Shown: positions 54,641 to 63,181 of the stretch, in pieces
Layout: each line of letters starts with the position of its first letter
Position numbering within the stretch: the stretch's first letter is position 1
Assembly: GCF_003031405.1 (NCBI RefSeq)
Contig: NZ_CP020469.1
Location: forward strand, 372,001-436,000
Length of the DNA: 64,000 nt
DNA from: Halomonas sp. 'Soap Lake #6'
Lineage (GTDB): Bacteria; Pseudomonadota; Gammaproteobacteria; Pseudomonadales; Halomonadaceae
Direction of reading: 5' to 3'
The notes under the pieces: generated by a model
What the model was told of the DNA's origin: nothing
Databases searched by the model: none
The model's input: the letters and a program-made list of their open reading frames with translations, nothing else
Translations under genes and position numbers: made by a program

Positions 54641-55048
54641 TTACCCCTCCACCCACACATCATCACCCTTAAACTCGATCTTCCAGGTGCGTAACTTGAC
54701 GTTTTCGTCTTCTAAGCACTGGCCGTCTTCGAGGCGGAAGTGCTGTTTGTAGATGGGTGAGGCGACCACCGCGGCGCCTTTAAGGTCGCCGACGATGCCG
54801 CGGGCGATTACGTTGGCATTAGCGAAAGGGTCGAAGTGATCAAGGGCGAAAAGCTCACTGCTCAGCCCTTTTGAATGTTGGCTTGGAAGATAGAAGATCG
54901 CCACTTGTGCTGGGCCTTCGGCGGTTTCGAGCCAAGCGGCAACGCCAGAAAATGCCACAAGATCAGCTTTGCTACAGACTTTCTGCCACGCCGTACTGTT
55001 TTGAAAATCCACGGTATCTATCTCATTTTTCATTGCCGTTGCGGTCAT
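54641..55048 (-). CDS. nirD: Nitrite reductase (NADH) small subunit
   Basis: 135 aa from ATG 55048 (CGAGGCACCCC in front). A Rieske-like NirD fold without cluster ligands: WQKVCSKADLVAFSGVAAWL, IFYLPS, FDPFANANVIARGIVGDLKG, VVASPIYKQHFRLEDGQCLE and VKLRTW. Partner of NirB for cytoplasmic reduction of nitrite to ammonium. It has a N-terminal extension of about 20 residues compared with E. coli NirD. It is the last gene of the minus-strand nir block. Confidence 0.92.
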   Translation of the reverse strand: MTATAMKNEIDTVDFQNSTAWQKVCSKADLVAFSGVAAWLETAEGPAQVAIFYLPSQHSKGLSSELFALDHFDPFANANVIARGIVGDLKGAAVVASPIYKQHFRLEDGQCLEDENVKLRTWKIEFKGDDVWVEG

Positions 55049-55085
55049 GGGGTGCCTCGTTGTTTTAATCAGTGAAAAGAGTGGA

Positions 55086-57599
55086 CTAGGCAGGCCGCAG
55101 TTGGCCACGCTCGGAGGTCATGATGATCGAAGGGTCCGGGCGGTCGTCGTTAACAAAGCTGCGGAAGCGCTTGAGCTTCTCTGGGTCGCTGATGGCATCC
55201 GCCCACTCGCACTGGTAGGTGTCCACCACCGTCTGCATCTGACGCTCTAGCTCGTCGTTAATGCCTAGGCTGTCTTCCAGAATCACCTCTTTAAGGTAAT
55301 CCAACCCTCCTTCAAGGTTTTCACGCCATACGGAAGTACGCTGCAAACGGTCGGCGGTACGTACATAGAACATCAAGAAGCGATCAATGATGCGGTAGAG
55401 CTGTTCGTCGTCGAGGTCGGTAGCAAATAGTTCGGCGTGGCGGGGGCGCATGCCGCCGTTACCACAGACATAGAGGTTCCAGCCATTTTCGGTGGCGATA
55501 ATGCCGATATCTTTACTCTGGGCTTCGGCACACTCCCGGGTACAGCCGGAAACGCCAAATTTTATTTTGTGCGGTGAACGTAGGCCCTTGTAGCGGTTCT
55601 CTAACCATATCGCCATACCAACACTGTCCTGCACGCCATAGCGGCACCAGGTGCTACCCACACAGGATTTTACGGTACGCAGTGATTTGCCATAGGCATG
55701 CCCTGTCTCGAAACCTGCGGCAATCAGCTCGCCCCAGATATCTGGCAAATCTTCCAAGCGAGCGCCGAATAGGTCGATACGTTGACCGCCAGTGACTTTG
55801 GAGTAGAGGCTGTATTTTTTAGCCACTTCGCCTAGCACAATCAGCTTATCTGGGGTGATCTCGCCGCCAGCGATGCGGGGCACTACCGAGTAGGTGCCGT
55901 TCTTCTGCATGTTGGCCATGAAGGTGTCGTTGGTATCCTGCAAGGGGATATGTGCCGCATCGGTGATCGGCTCGTTAAAGCAGGAGGCCAGGATAGAGGC
56001 CACGGCGGGTTTGCAGATATCGCAGCCCAGGTGGTGAGTATCGGCGTTGCCGTGTTTTGCGATCAGCTCGCTAAAGGTTTTAATGCCTTCAACACGCACA
56101 ATGTCGTAAAGCTCCTGACGGGTGTAAGAGAAGTGCTCACAAATCGATTTGTCGACCTCAACACCGCGGGATTCAAGCTCGTGATCCACCACGCTTTTGA
56201 GTAGCGCGGTACAGCCACCGCAACCGGTACTGGCTTTGGTGGCGCCTTTTACACCGGCAAGATCCATTGCGCCACTGTCAATGGAGGCGCAAATATTGCC
56301 TTTAGTAACATTATGGCAGGAGCAGATCATCGCTGTTTCTGGCAGTGCATCGGGGCCTAAGGCAGGGGCCGCACCACTACCTTGCGGTAGAATCAACGAG
56401 GCAGGCTCAGCAGGTAGCTCAATACCATTTGAGTAGTACTGCAGCAGGGTATCGTAGACGCTATTGTTGCCCACCAGCATCGCGCCGAGCAGCTTTTTAC
56501 CATCGCTGGAGACCACCAGCTTACGGTATTCCTGCTTGATCGGGTCTAGGTAGCGGAACATGCGTGCGCCGGGATTTTGATTACCATGGGCGTCACCAAT
56601 GGAACCCACATCCACGCCGAGTAGCTTGAGCTTGGTGCTCATATCCGCGCCACTAAAGTGGGTGTCGCCACTCGTCAGGGTCGAAAACGCGGCTTTGGCC
56701 ATTTGATAACCGGGCGCCACCAGGCCGAAAATACTCTGGTTCCATAGTGCCACTTCGCCAATCGCGAGGATGGCGGGATCGCTGGTTTGGCACTGGTCAT
56801 CCACCACCACACCGCCGCGTTCGCCAATTTCCAGACCGCAGTCGCGTGCTAACTGGTCGCGAGGTCGAATGCCAGCGGAGAACACAATCAGGTCGGTTTC
56901 CAGTATTTTATCGTCTTGGAAGACCATGCGGTGCTGGCTCGCCTCGCCATCTTCAATGCGCTGTGTGGCTCGCTCGGTAAGCACCTGAACGCCCAGCTCT
57001 TCGATTTTTTCCCGTAGCAGCTCGCCACCTTCGTTATCCACCTGCATGGGCATCAGGCGAGAAGCGAATTCGATGACGGCGGTATCTAAATTTAAGCCGC
57101 GCAGGGCATTAGCGGCTTCCAAACCCAATAAACCGCCGCCCACCACTACGCCGGTAGTGGCATTTTCAGCGGCGGCTCGTATGGCGTCTAAATCGTCTAA
57201 GGTGCGATACACCAAACAACCTTCGCGGTCGTTACCAGGGATCGGCGGTACAAAAGGGTAGGAGCCCGTGGCTAGCACGATGCGGTCATAAGGATAGCGG
57301 CCCTGGTCGGTGACGACTTCGTGGGTGGTGCGGTCGATCTCAATTACGGCCTCGCCAGTGCGAAGCTCTACACCCTTGGTGGCGTAGTAGTCCGCGTCGC
57401 AGAGCGCCAGGGATTCCGCATCGCGACCGCTGAAGTACTCGGATAGATGCACTCGGTCGTAGGCGCGGTGGCGCTCTTCGCCAAACACGGTGACCTGATA
57501 GCGTTCAAGGCCACCGTTATCCACTAACTGCTCGACCAGGTGATGGCCGACCATGCCGTTACCAATAATGATGAGCTGTTCGGGAGTAGTCATGTTCAT
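55086..57599 (-). CDS. nirB: Nitrite reductase (NADH) large subunit
   Basis: 837 aa. The FAD/NADH domain is about 5-330 (IIIGNGMVGHHLVEQLV, ATGSYPFVPPIPG, GVVVGGGLLGLEAANALR). A BFD-like [2Fe-2S] region is near 425-530 (CSCHNVTKGNI ... TGCGGC). Ferredoxin-like half-domains follow, then the siroheme/[4Fe-4S] site with SCVGSTWCRYG and GVSGCTRECAEAQ. It reduces nitrite to ammonium with six electrons from NADH. It needs siroheme, for which the methyltransferase at 62282 provides the precursor. It follows the flavoprotein gene by two bases, so both share a transcript. Confidence 0.95.
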   Translation of the reverse strand: MNMTTPEQLIIIGNGMVGHHLVEQLVDNGGLERYQVTVFGEERHRAYDRVHLSEYFSGRDAESLALCDADYYATKGVELRTGEAVIEIDRTTHEVVTDQGRYPYDRIVLATGSYPFVPPIPGNDREGCLVYRTLDDLDAIRAAAENATTGVVVGGGLLGLEAANALRGLNLDTAVIEFASRLMPMQVDNEGGELLREKIEELGVQVLTERATQRIEDGEASQHRMVFQDDKILETDLIVFSAGIRPRDQLARDCGLEIGERGGVVVDDQCQTSDPAILAIGEVALWNQSIFGLVAPGYQMAKAAFSTLTSGDTHFSGADMSTKLKLLGVDVGSIGDAHGNQNPGARMFRYLDPIKQEYRKLVVSSDGKKLLGAMLVGNNSVYDTLLQYYSNGIELPAEPASLILPQGSGAAPALGPDALPETAMICSCHNVTKGNICASIDSGAMDLAGVKGATKASTGCGGCTALLKSVVDHELESRGVEVDKSICEHFSYTRQELYDIVRVEGIKTFSELIAKHGNADTHHLGCDICKPAVASILASCFNEPITDAAHIPLQDTNDTFMANMQKNGTYSVVPRIAGGEITPDKLIVLGEVAKKYSLYSKVTGGQRIDLFGARLEDLPDIWGELIAAGFETGHAYGKSLRTVKSCVGSTWCRYGVQDSVGMAIWLENRYKGLRSPHKIKFGVSGCTRECAEAQSKDIGIIATENGWNLYVCGNGGMRPRHAELFATDLDDEQLYRIIDRFLMFYVRTADRLQRTSVWRENLEGGLDYLKEVILEDSLGINDELERQMQTVVDTYQCEWADAISDPEKLKRFRSFVNDDRPDPSIIMTSERGQLRPA

Positions 57600-57601
57600 G
57601 G

Positions 57602-58909
57602 TTATGCCGCCTCGGAAGTTGTTAGATGGGATGAGTCGTTTTGCTGGTCAGCCATGCTCGCCTGGAGCACTTCGACATCAGCCGCACCAAACAGCAGTGC
57701 TTGGCGGCAGTCGTGAAGGTTATTGCCCGCGAGGGCTTGTTCGAAATACCACGGGCCCAAGGCGGGGTCGCCGTAAAGCACTGCGCCTTCTATCCGTCCG
57801 TTGAGCAGTAATAGGCGGCGGTAGTCGCCCTGCTCCAAATCGTGATAACACAGCACCTCATGCTCAGCGGCGGCTTCGGTAGGGCCAAAGGCGTAGAGTG
57901 CAATGCCGCTGATTTTCAGTTTGGTGGCGCTGGGGGCGTCTGCGTAGCCATGGGTGGGAGCGCCGCACAACGTTGCGGCCAGTACATCCACCTGGCGCCA
58001 GATTGGCTCGACTAGCCCGTAGGTATTGCCATTAAACTGGCAGCACTCGCCAAGCGCGGAAATGGCTGGGTCAGAGGTGGTCAGAAATTCATCCACCACG
58101 ATGGCGCGCTCGGTAGAGAGTCCTGCAGATTGGGCCAGCTCAGCGTTAGGGGTAATACCTGCAGCGATGATCACGCTAGTGGCGGGAAGACGGCGACCAT
58201 CCTTGAGAACAGCTTCAGCTACATGGCCGTTGCCGCCTGCGGCTAAATGCTGTAACTGTGCGCCGGTGATGATATTCAAGCCGCGTTGGGTTAATTCGTC
58301 TTCAAGCAGGTGTGAAGCAGTAACATCCAACTGGCGATTCATCAGTCGATCACTACGCTGGAGAACGCTAACGTTCATTTTATGATTACGTTTGCGCAAC
58401 CCCTCAGCGGCTTCCAGGCCGAGCAGGCCGCCACCAACCACGACGACATCGCCACCGCCCTGGGCAATCGCCTCGAGCGCGGCGGCATCCTGTAAATCGC
58501 GAAAGCCGTGTACGCCATTAAGCTCAATGCCGGGAACATCGGGCAGTGCTGGGCGAGAACCGGTGGCAATGACAAGGTGATCGTACTGTAGCCTGCGGCC
58601 TGTGTCGGTGGTTAAGGCCTTGTTGTCGCGATCAAGTATCTCTACTTTCTCACCGAGAACCAGAGTAACGGCCTGTTCTGCATACCAGGCTTCATCACGC
58701 AAGGTGAGGGCGTCACGCTGCATTTCACCTGCCAGTAGTGGTGAAAGCAGAATACGGTTATAGGCGGGCGCAGACTCAGCGCCAATCACGGTAATACGTT
58801 GGGGGCGTGAAGGCTGTTTCACCAACGCCTCAATCAAGCGGTGGCTAGCCATGCCATTGCCAATAATCACTAGGTGGTCTTGGGGTGAGCACCGGGAAGT
58901 AATTTCCAT
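57602..58909 (-). CDS. NasB-like FAD/NAD(P) oxidoreductase of the nitrate assimilation operon
   Basis: 435 aa from ATG 58909, seven bases after AAGGAGT. It is homologous to the N-terminal half of NirB: LVIIGNGMASHRLIEALV, YNRILLSPLLAGE, VIATGSRPALPDVPGIELNG and VVVVGGGLLGLEAAEGLRKR. It lacks the siroheme and [4Fe-4S] parts. In nas operons such flavoproteins pass electrons from NAD(P)H to the nitrate reductase NasA, encoded divergently here. First gene of the minus-strand operon; its leader carries an intrinsic terminator. Confidence 0.85.
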   Translation of the reverse strand: MEITSRCSPQDHLVIIGNGMASHRLIEALVKQPSRPQRITVIGAESAPAYNRILLSPLLAGEMQRDALTLRDEAWYAEQAVTLVLGEKVEILDRDNKALTTDTGRRLQYDHLVIATGSRPALPDVPGIELNGVHGFRDLQDAAALEAIAQGGGDVVVVGGGLLGLEAAEGLRKRNHKMNVSVLQRSDRLMNRQLDVTASHLLEDELTQRGLNIITGAQLQHLAAGGNGHVAEAVLKDGRRLPATSVIIAAGITPNAELAQSAGLSTERAIVVDEFLTTSDPAISALGECCQFNGNTYGLVEPIWRQVDVLAATLCGAPTHGYADAPSATKLKISGIALYAFGPTEAAAEHEVLCYHDLEQGDYRRLLLLNGRIEGAVLYGDPALGPWYFEQALAGNNLHDCRQALLFGAADVEVLQASMADQQNDSSHLTTSEAA

Positions 58910-58946
58910 GGGTGACTCCTTCAGTTCAGCGTTTATTTCGAGCAAT

Positions 58947-58994
58947 AAAAAACGCCCCTGACACTCCTTCACTTATGAAGGATGTCAGGGGCGT
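58947..58994 (-). terminator. Leader terminator before the NasB-like gene
   Basis: Read on the minus strand: a 12-pair stem ACGCCCCTGACA / TGTCAGGGGCGT enclosing a second stem TCCTTC / GAAGGA, then TTTTTTA. It stands 37 bases before the start codon at 58909 and would stop transcription unless overridden, the layout of an attenuator. Confidence 0.85.
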
Positions 58995-59025
58995 CGTTGC
59001 CCAGTTGCGTTGTGAGGTTACGCGG

Positions 59026-59045
59026 GGCAACCGCCGTTGGCTGCC
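59026..59045 (-). promoter_or_regulatory. ANTAR-type hexaloop hairpin in the leader
   Basis: In the minus-strand RNA GGCAGCC and GGTTGCC pair (one G-U) around the six-base loop AACGGC. A at loop position 1 and G at position 4 match the loop rule known for RNAs bound by ANTAR proteins such as NasR and NasT. A clear second hairpin of the usual pair was not found, so this is tentative. Confidence 0.45.
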
Positions 59046-59487
59046 AAACTGTCTCTTGTTGCCAGTTAGCTGCAAAAAGTTAGCCAGCGACCCGATGTAT
59101 GGAAATTAACTCTTTTTAATCAGTAGGTTGATTTTCACCTGATGATTAGGCCTACGTTTAAACGAAAATATAAACGCACTACGCTGGTGCGTCGGGCTGG
59201 CGCTACGCACAGTCATAGAACGTAAGTGCCAACTTGCATGCCTTGAATAGGCTGTTCAATGATTAAGGTGTTTTTATCAGGACATTGTTTTTTAATGTGT
59301 TTTTGTTTTTTAATGGACTTTGGATCATAAGTTGCAGATATGTGTGTAATAAGTCAATAACGACTCATTGCAGGGTATTAGACGAATAAAACACAACTAC
59401 AATTACTGATTGCAACGAACAACGATAACTGCAGTAAACCACTGATGAGTACGGCACCTAAATGTAACGGGTGTCCCTGAGACAACG

Positions 59488-59538
59488 GCGTCCAGGCAGG
59501 CTTCTCTTTGAGGCTCGCTTGGACGCTTTTTGCTTTTT
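59488..59538 (+). terminator. Leader terminator before nasA
   Basis: Outer stem GCGTCCA / TGGACGC (59488-59494, 59520-59526) with an imperfect inner stem, followed by TTTTTGCTTTTT. It ends 19 bases before the nasA ATG and directly before its GGCGGAGGA ribosome site, mirroring the terminator on the other strand. Confidence 0.8.
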
Positions 59539-59556
59539 AACGGCGGAGGAAGTGCT

Positions 59557-62322
59557 ATGCCCCAGGCTAATCAACTCGCCCACCGCGATGTGCTCACTAC
59601 TTGCCCATACTGTGGTGTGGGCTGCGGTGTAAAAGCCTCTTTGCAAGAGGGTGAGCTAAGCAGTGTTGAGGGGGACCGAGAACATCCTGCCAATTATGGC
59701 CGACTATGCGTTAAGGGTAGCGCCTTACATGAAACCTTAGGTGAGCATGGCCGGTTAACCCAGCCGAGGGTAGATGGGGTAGAGGTCTCCTGGGAGCAAG
59801 CACTAACGACCACCGCTCAACGTCTTAATACCCTGCGAGAGCAACATGGCAATCATACGATAGCCGGTTACCTCTCGGGGCAGCTATTGACCGAGGATTA
59901 CTACGTCGCCAACAAGCTGTTTAAAGGCTTTTTGGGTACGCCTCATTTAGATACCAACTCCCGGCTTTGTATGGCCTCGGCGGTGGTTGGCTACAAACGC
60001 GCTTTTGGGGCGGACGCGGTACCGTGTAACTATGAAGATTTGGAAGAGGCAGAGCTGATAGTGCTAGTGGGTTCCAATCTTGCCTGGAACCATCCGGTGT
60101 TATATCAGCGTATTAAGGTTGCCAAAGAGCGCAATCCGTTGATGCGTTTGGTGGTGATTGATCCACGTGTCACCGATAGCTGTGAAATCGCCGACCTTTA
60201 TCTAGGTATTAAACCAGGTAGCGATGCGTATCTGTTTAATGGGTTATTAGCGTGGATGGCACAGCGCCGTAAGCTGGATACGCTCTATCTTGAGCGTCAT
60301 ACCGAAGGGTTTGATGAGTCGTTGGAAGCTGCCCAACAAACGGCGGGTTCCATTGCTGAGGTAGCCGCCGCCTGTGATGTCGACCCTGAGCGCCTGGAAA
60401 CCTTCTACTACTGGTTCGCCAGTCAGTTGCATGTGGTTACGCTCTACTCCCAGGGCGTTAATCAATCCTCAAGCGGCACTGATAAATGCAATGCCATCAT
60501 TAACTGTCACTTGGCTGGCGGGAAAATTGGCTTGCCAGGAGCTGGGCCGTTCTCTATTACTGGCCAGCCTAACGCCATGGGTGGGCGCGAGGTGGGCGGG
60601 CTTGCCAACCAGCTAGCCGCACATATGGATTATCACACCCCTGGGGCGCTCGACTTGGTCAGCCGTTTTTGGGCGACCGATAATCTGATACCGACACTGC
60701 CGGATGGCCCTGGCTATAAAGCGGTTGAACTGTTTGAGGCCATTGAGCGTGGAGAAGTGAAAGCGCTCTGGGTGATGGCCACCAATCCAGCGGTCAGCCT
60801 TCCTGATGCGGCACGGGTGCGTGCCGCCCTGGAAAAATGCCCGTTGGTGATCGTTTCTGAATGCGCCGCCCACACCGATTTGCTGCCTTATGCAGATATC
60901 GTGTTGCCAGCTTCGGGCTGGTCGGAGAAAGATGGCACGGTAACCAACTCTGAGCGTCGTATTTCGCGCCAGCGGGGCATGCTGCCGCCCCCTGGTGAAG
61001 CGCGTCATGACTGGTGGATTATCTGTGAAGTGGCCAAGCGCTTAGGTTTCTCTGAGGCATTCAACTACTCTCATCCGTGGGAGATATTTGACGAGCACGC
61101 TCGGCTTTCTGGCTTTGAAAACGGCCGTGAAAACGGTTTGGATAACAGCTCGATGTTCGGCAGTCCGCAGCGACTGTTTGATATTTCGGGGCTCGTTGGC
61201 CTGGGGCTTGAAGGTTACAATGCGCTGGCGCCCATTCAGTGGCCGGTCACTTCAGCCGCGCCAAGGGGGACTGCTCGACTGTTTGAAGATGGAATTTTTG
61301 CCACCTCTAACGGGCGTGCCAAGCTGTTGGCAGTTCATCCGCAGGGTCCCGAGCAGGCACTTAGCACTGCCTACCCGCTGCGCGTAAACACCGGGCGTAT
61401 CCGCGATCAGTGGCATACCATGACCCGCACCGCCCGTGCCCCACGTTTAATGAACCACCGCGCTGAGCCCTTTATGGAGCTGCACCCAGATGATGCACTG
61501 GCTGCCGGGGTTGGCGATCAAGGGCTAGCCGTTCTCAGTTCTGTTACCGGTGAGTACCGCGCCCGGGTGCGTATATCCAATGCTCAACGGCGTGGTGAAG
61601 TGTTCGTACCAATTCATTGGACCGACTGCTTCACAAAACAGGCGAGAAGCAGTGCACTGATTGCTGGTATTATTGACTCACTTTCAGGCCAGCCGGAGTC
61701 TAAGCAAGGTGCAGCGGCACTTACGCCGTTACCCACTGTATGGCAGGCAACGTTATTGATCGCCGATGGGGTGCCGGAATCATCGCCATGGTGCGCAAGC
61801 GATTACTGGGCGCGTATTCCCATGCAGGGTTGCCAGCGCTGGCAGCTAGCCCATACTAAACAGGTGGATGATTGGCTGGCACAGTTGGCGAACTGGCTGC
61901 CTACACCAGCTTCGGTATGGTCTCAAGACATTGTCTGCGGGCGATTGCGTGCCGCTAGTGTTGAAAATGGCAGGCTACGCTGGTGGCTGATGATTGGGCC
62001 GCCCAACGAATTGCCAGGACTTGCCTGGTTGGAGGCACGTTTTGGCGATGAAGTACTGAGTGATAAGCACCGCCGTCGTTTATTGGCAGGTTGTGATGAT
62101 GGCGCTATGGATGCTGGGCCAATAGTGTGCAGTTGCCATCAAGTGGGCCAAGTCACTATTGCCAACGCTATTCGGGCAGGAGACATCAGTATAGAGGCAC
62201 TGGGCGCAAGGCTCGCCTGTGGTACCCAGTGCGGTAGTTGTATTCCAGAATTGAAATCGCTGATTGAAGAGGAGCGGCCCAATGCGCGCGCTAAGCAAAC
62301 ACCTAACACAGAAGTGGCATGA
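59557..62322 (+). CDS. nasA: Assimilatory nitrate reductase catalytic subunit
   Basis: 921 aa from ATG 59557 (GGCGGAGGAAGTGCT in front). The N-terminal [4Fe-4S] site is C16, C19, C23 and C51 (CPYCGVGC, LCVKGSA). The Mo-bis-MGD domains follow (GYLSGQLLTEDYYVANKLFK, NSRLCMASAVVGYKRAFGAD with the candidate Mo-region Cys, GPFSITGQPNAMGGREVGG, RDQWHTMTRT). A C-terminal BFD-like [2Fe-2S] domain sits at about 855-905 (VCSCHQVGQ, CGTQCGSC), typical of NasA. No signal peptide: a cytoplasmic enzyme reducing nitrate to nitrite for NirBD. The 3' end overlaps the methyltransferase gene. Confidence 0.95.
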   Translation: MPQANQLAHRDVLTTCPYCGVGCGVKASLQEGELSSVEGDREHPANYGRLCVKGSALHETLGEHGRLTQPRVDGVEVSWEQALTTTAQRLNTLREQHGNHTIAGYLSGQLLTEDYYVANKLFKGFLGTPHLDTNSRLCMASAVVGYKRAFGADAVPCNYEDLEEAELIVLVGSNLAWNHPVLYQRIKVAKERNPLMRLVVIDPRVTDSCEIADLYLGIKPGSDAYLFNGLLAWMAQRRKLDTLYLERHTEGFDESLEAAQQTAGSIAEVAAACDVDPERLETFYYWFASQLHVVTLYSQGVNQSSSGTDKCNAIINCHLAGGKIGLPGAGPFSITGQPNAMGGREVGGLANQLAAHMDYHTPGALDLVSRFWATDNLIPTLPDGPGYKAVELFEAIERGEVKALWVMATNPAVSLPDAARVRAALEKCPLVIVSECAAHTDLLPYADIVLPASGWSEKDGTVTNSERRISRQRGMLPPPGEARHDWWIICEVAKRLGFSEAFNYSHPWEIFDEHARLSGFENGRENGLDNSSMFGSPQRLFDISGLVGLGLEGYNALAPIQWPVTSAAPRGTARLFEDGIFATSNGRAKLLAVHPQGPEQALSTAYPLRVNTGRIRDQWHTMTRTARAPRLMNHRAEPFMELHPDDALAAGVGDQGLAVLSSVTGEYRARVRISNAQRRGEVFVPIHWTDCFTKQARSSALIAGIIDSLSGQPESKQGAAALTPLPTVWQATLLIADGVPESSPWCASDYWARIPMQGCQRWQLAHTKQVDDWLAQLANWLPTPASVWSQDIVCGRLRAASVENGRLRWWLMIGPPNELPGLAWLEARFGDEVLSDKHRRRLLAGCDDGAMDAGPIVCSCHQVGQVTIANAIRAGDISIEALGARLACGTQCGSCIPELKSLIEEERPNARAKQTPNTEVA

Positions 62323-63181
62323 AGCCTTTATGCGCCTGAGCCAGCGGGTGTTAGCGCCTTTTGGCCGGGAGACCTCCTCCTCGTTGCGCCTACCATTAAG
62401 CGGTGAGTGCCAGTCCGGTAAGGTCTATTTAGTGGGTGCTGGCAGTGGCGATGTGGAGCTATTAACGCTTAAAGCTGCGCGGCTACTCATGCAAGCAGAC
62501 GCGGTTGTGTATGACCGCTTAGTCGGCGATGACGTGCTGGCGCTTATCCCTCGGGGTACCGAGCGCTATTACGTGGGTAAGGCGCGTGGTCATCACAGTG
62601 TTCCTCAGGCCGAGATTGGTGCCTTGATGGTCAAGCTTGCTAATGCAGGTAAATCAGTAGTGCGCTTAAAAGGCGGAGACCCGACGATTTTCGGTCGACT
62701 GGGCGAGGAGTTAGCGGCATTAGCTGCTGCCCATGTGCCAGCAGCTATTGTGCCGGGTATTACCGCAGCATCAGCGGCGGCGGCCTATATGGGCATTCCA
62801 TTAACCGATCGCGGCCATGCCCAACAGCTGCGCTTTGTGACAGCACAGCTTTGCCGCGAAGATGGCACCCCGGATTGGGCGTCACTGGCCCGTAAAGACG
62901 AAACCCAGGTGTTTTATATGGGGCTTTCCAAGGTAGACGCGATCTGCCATGGCCTTCGCCAAGCGGGCCTGCCGGATAATTGGCCAATTATGCTGGTGGC
63001 TAATGCTAGCCAGCCAGAGCAACAATCGCTGGTGGGCACCTTAGCGGATATGCCTGAGCAGTTAGCTGCTAAGCCTCTGCCTTCGCCATGTTTGATTCTA
63101 GTGGGAAGCGTGGTGAGTATGGTACCAACAAGTCCTTCAGCGTCATTAGCGGGCATCATCAAAACGGTCGACCCGGCGTAG
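62282..63181 (+). CDS. cobA: Uroporphyrinogen-III C-methyltransferase
   Basis: 299 aa from ATG 62282, preceded by GAGGAGCGGCCCA inside the end of nasA. The SAM-dependent methyltransferase core is complete: VYLVGAGSGDVELLTLKAAR, VVYDRLV, LKGGDPTIFGR, VPGITAASAAAAYMGIPLTD and VFYMGLSK. It makes precorrin-2, the precursor of siroheme needed by NirB. An N-terminal extension of about 50 residues precedes the core. It lacks the CysG dehydrogenase/ferrochelatase half. Co-transcribed with nasA; the 3' end overlaps the convergent MFS gene by 36 bases. Confidence 0.93.
   Translation: MRALSKHLTQKWHEAFMRLSQRVLAPFGRETSSSLRLPLSGECQSGKVYLVGAGSGDVELLTLKAARLLMQADAVVYDRLVGDDVLALIPRGTERYYVGKARGHHSVPQAEIGALMVKLANAGKSVVRLKGGDPTIFGRLGEELAALAAAHVPAAIVPGITAASAAAAYMGIPLTDRGHAQQLRFVTAQLCREDGTPDWASLARKDETQVFYMGLSKVDAICHGLRQAGLPDNWPIMLVANASQPEQQSLVGTLADMPEQLAAKPLPSPCLILVGSVVSMVPTSPSASLAGIIKTVDPA

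Larger units (their letters stand above)
58910..59556. promoter_or_regulatory. Divergent nas/nir control region (647 bases)
   Basis: No gene is seen. It holds the leader of the minus-strand operon (terminator 58947-58994, hexaloop hairpin 59026-59045), an AT-rich centre (about 59240-59420) that should contain the promoters, and the nasA leader with its terminator (59488-59538). Both transcripts therefore run through a terminator before reaching the first ribosome site. Confidence 0.75.

Noticed and set aside
59226..59250. Possible sigma-54 promoter on the minus strand (TTGGCAC)
   Set aside because: The -24 element is perfect but the -12 position reads TTCTAT without the required GC.
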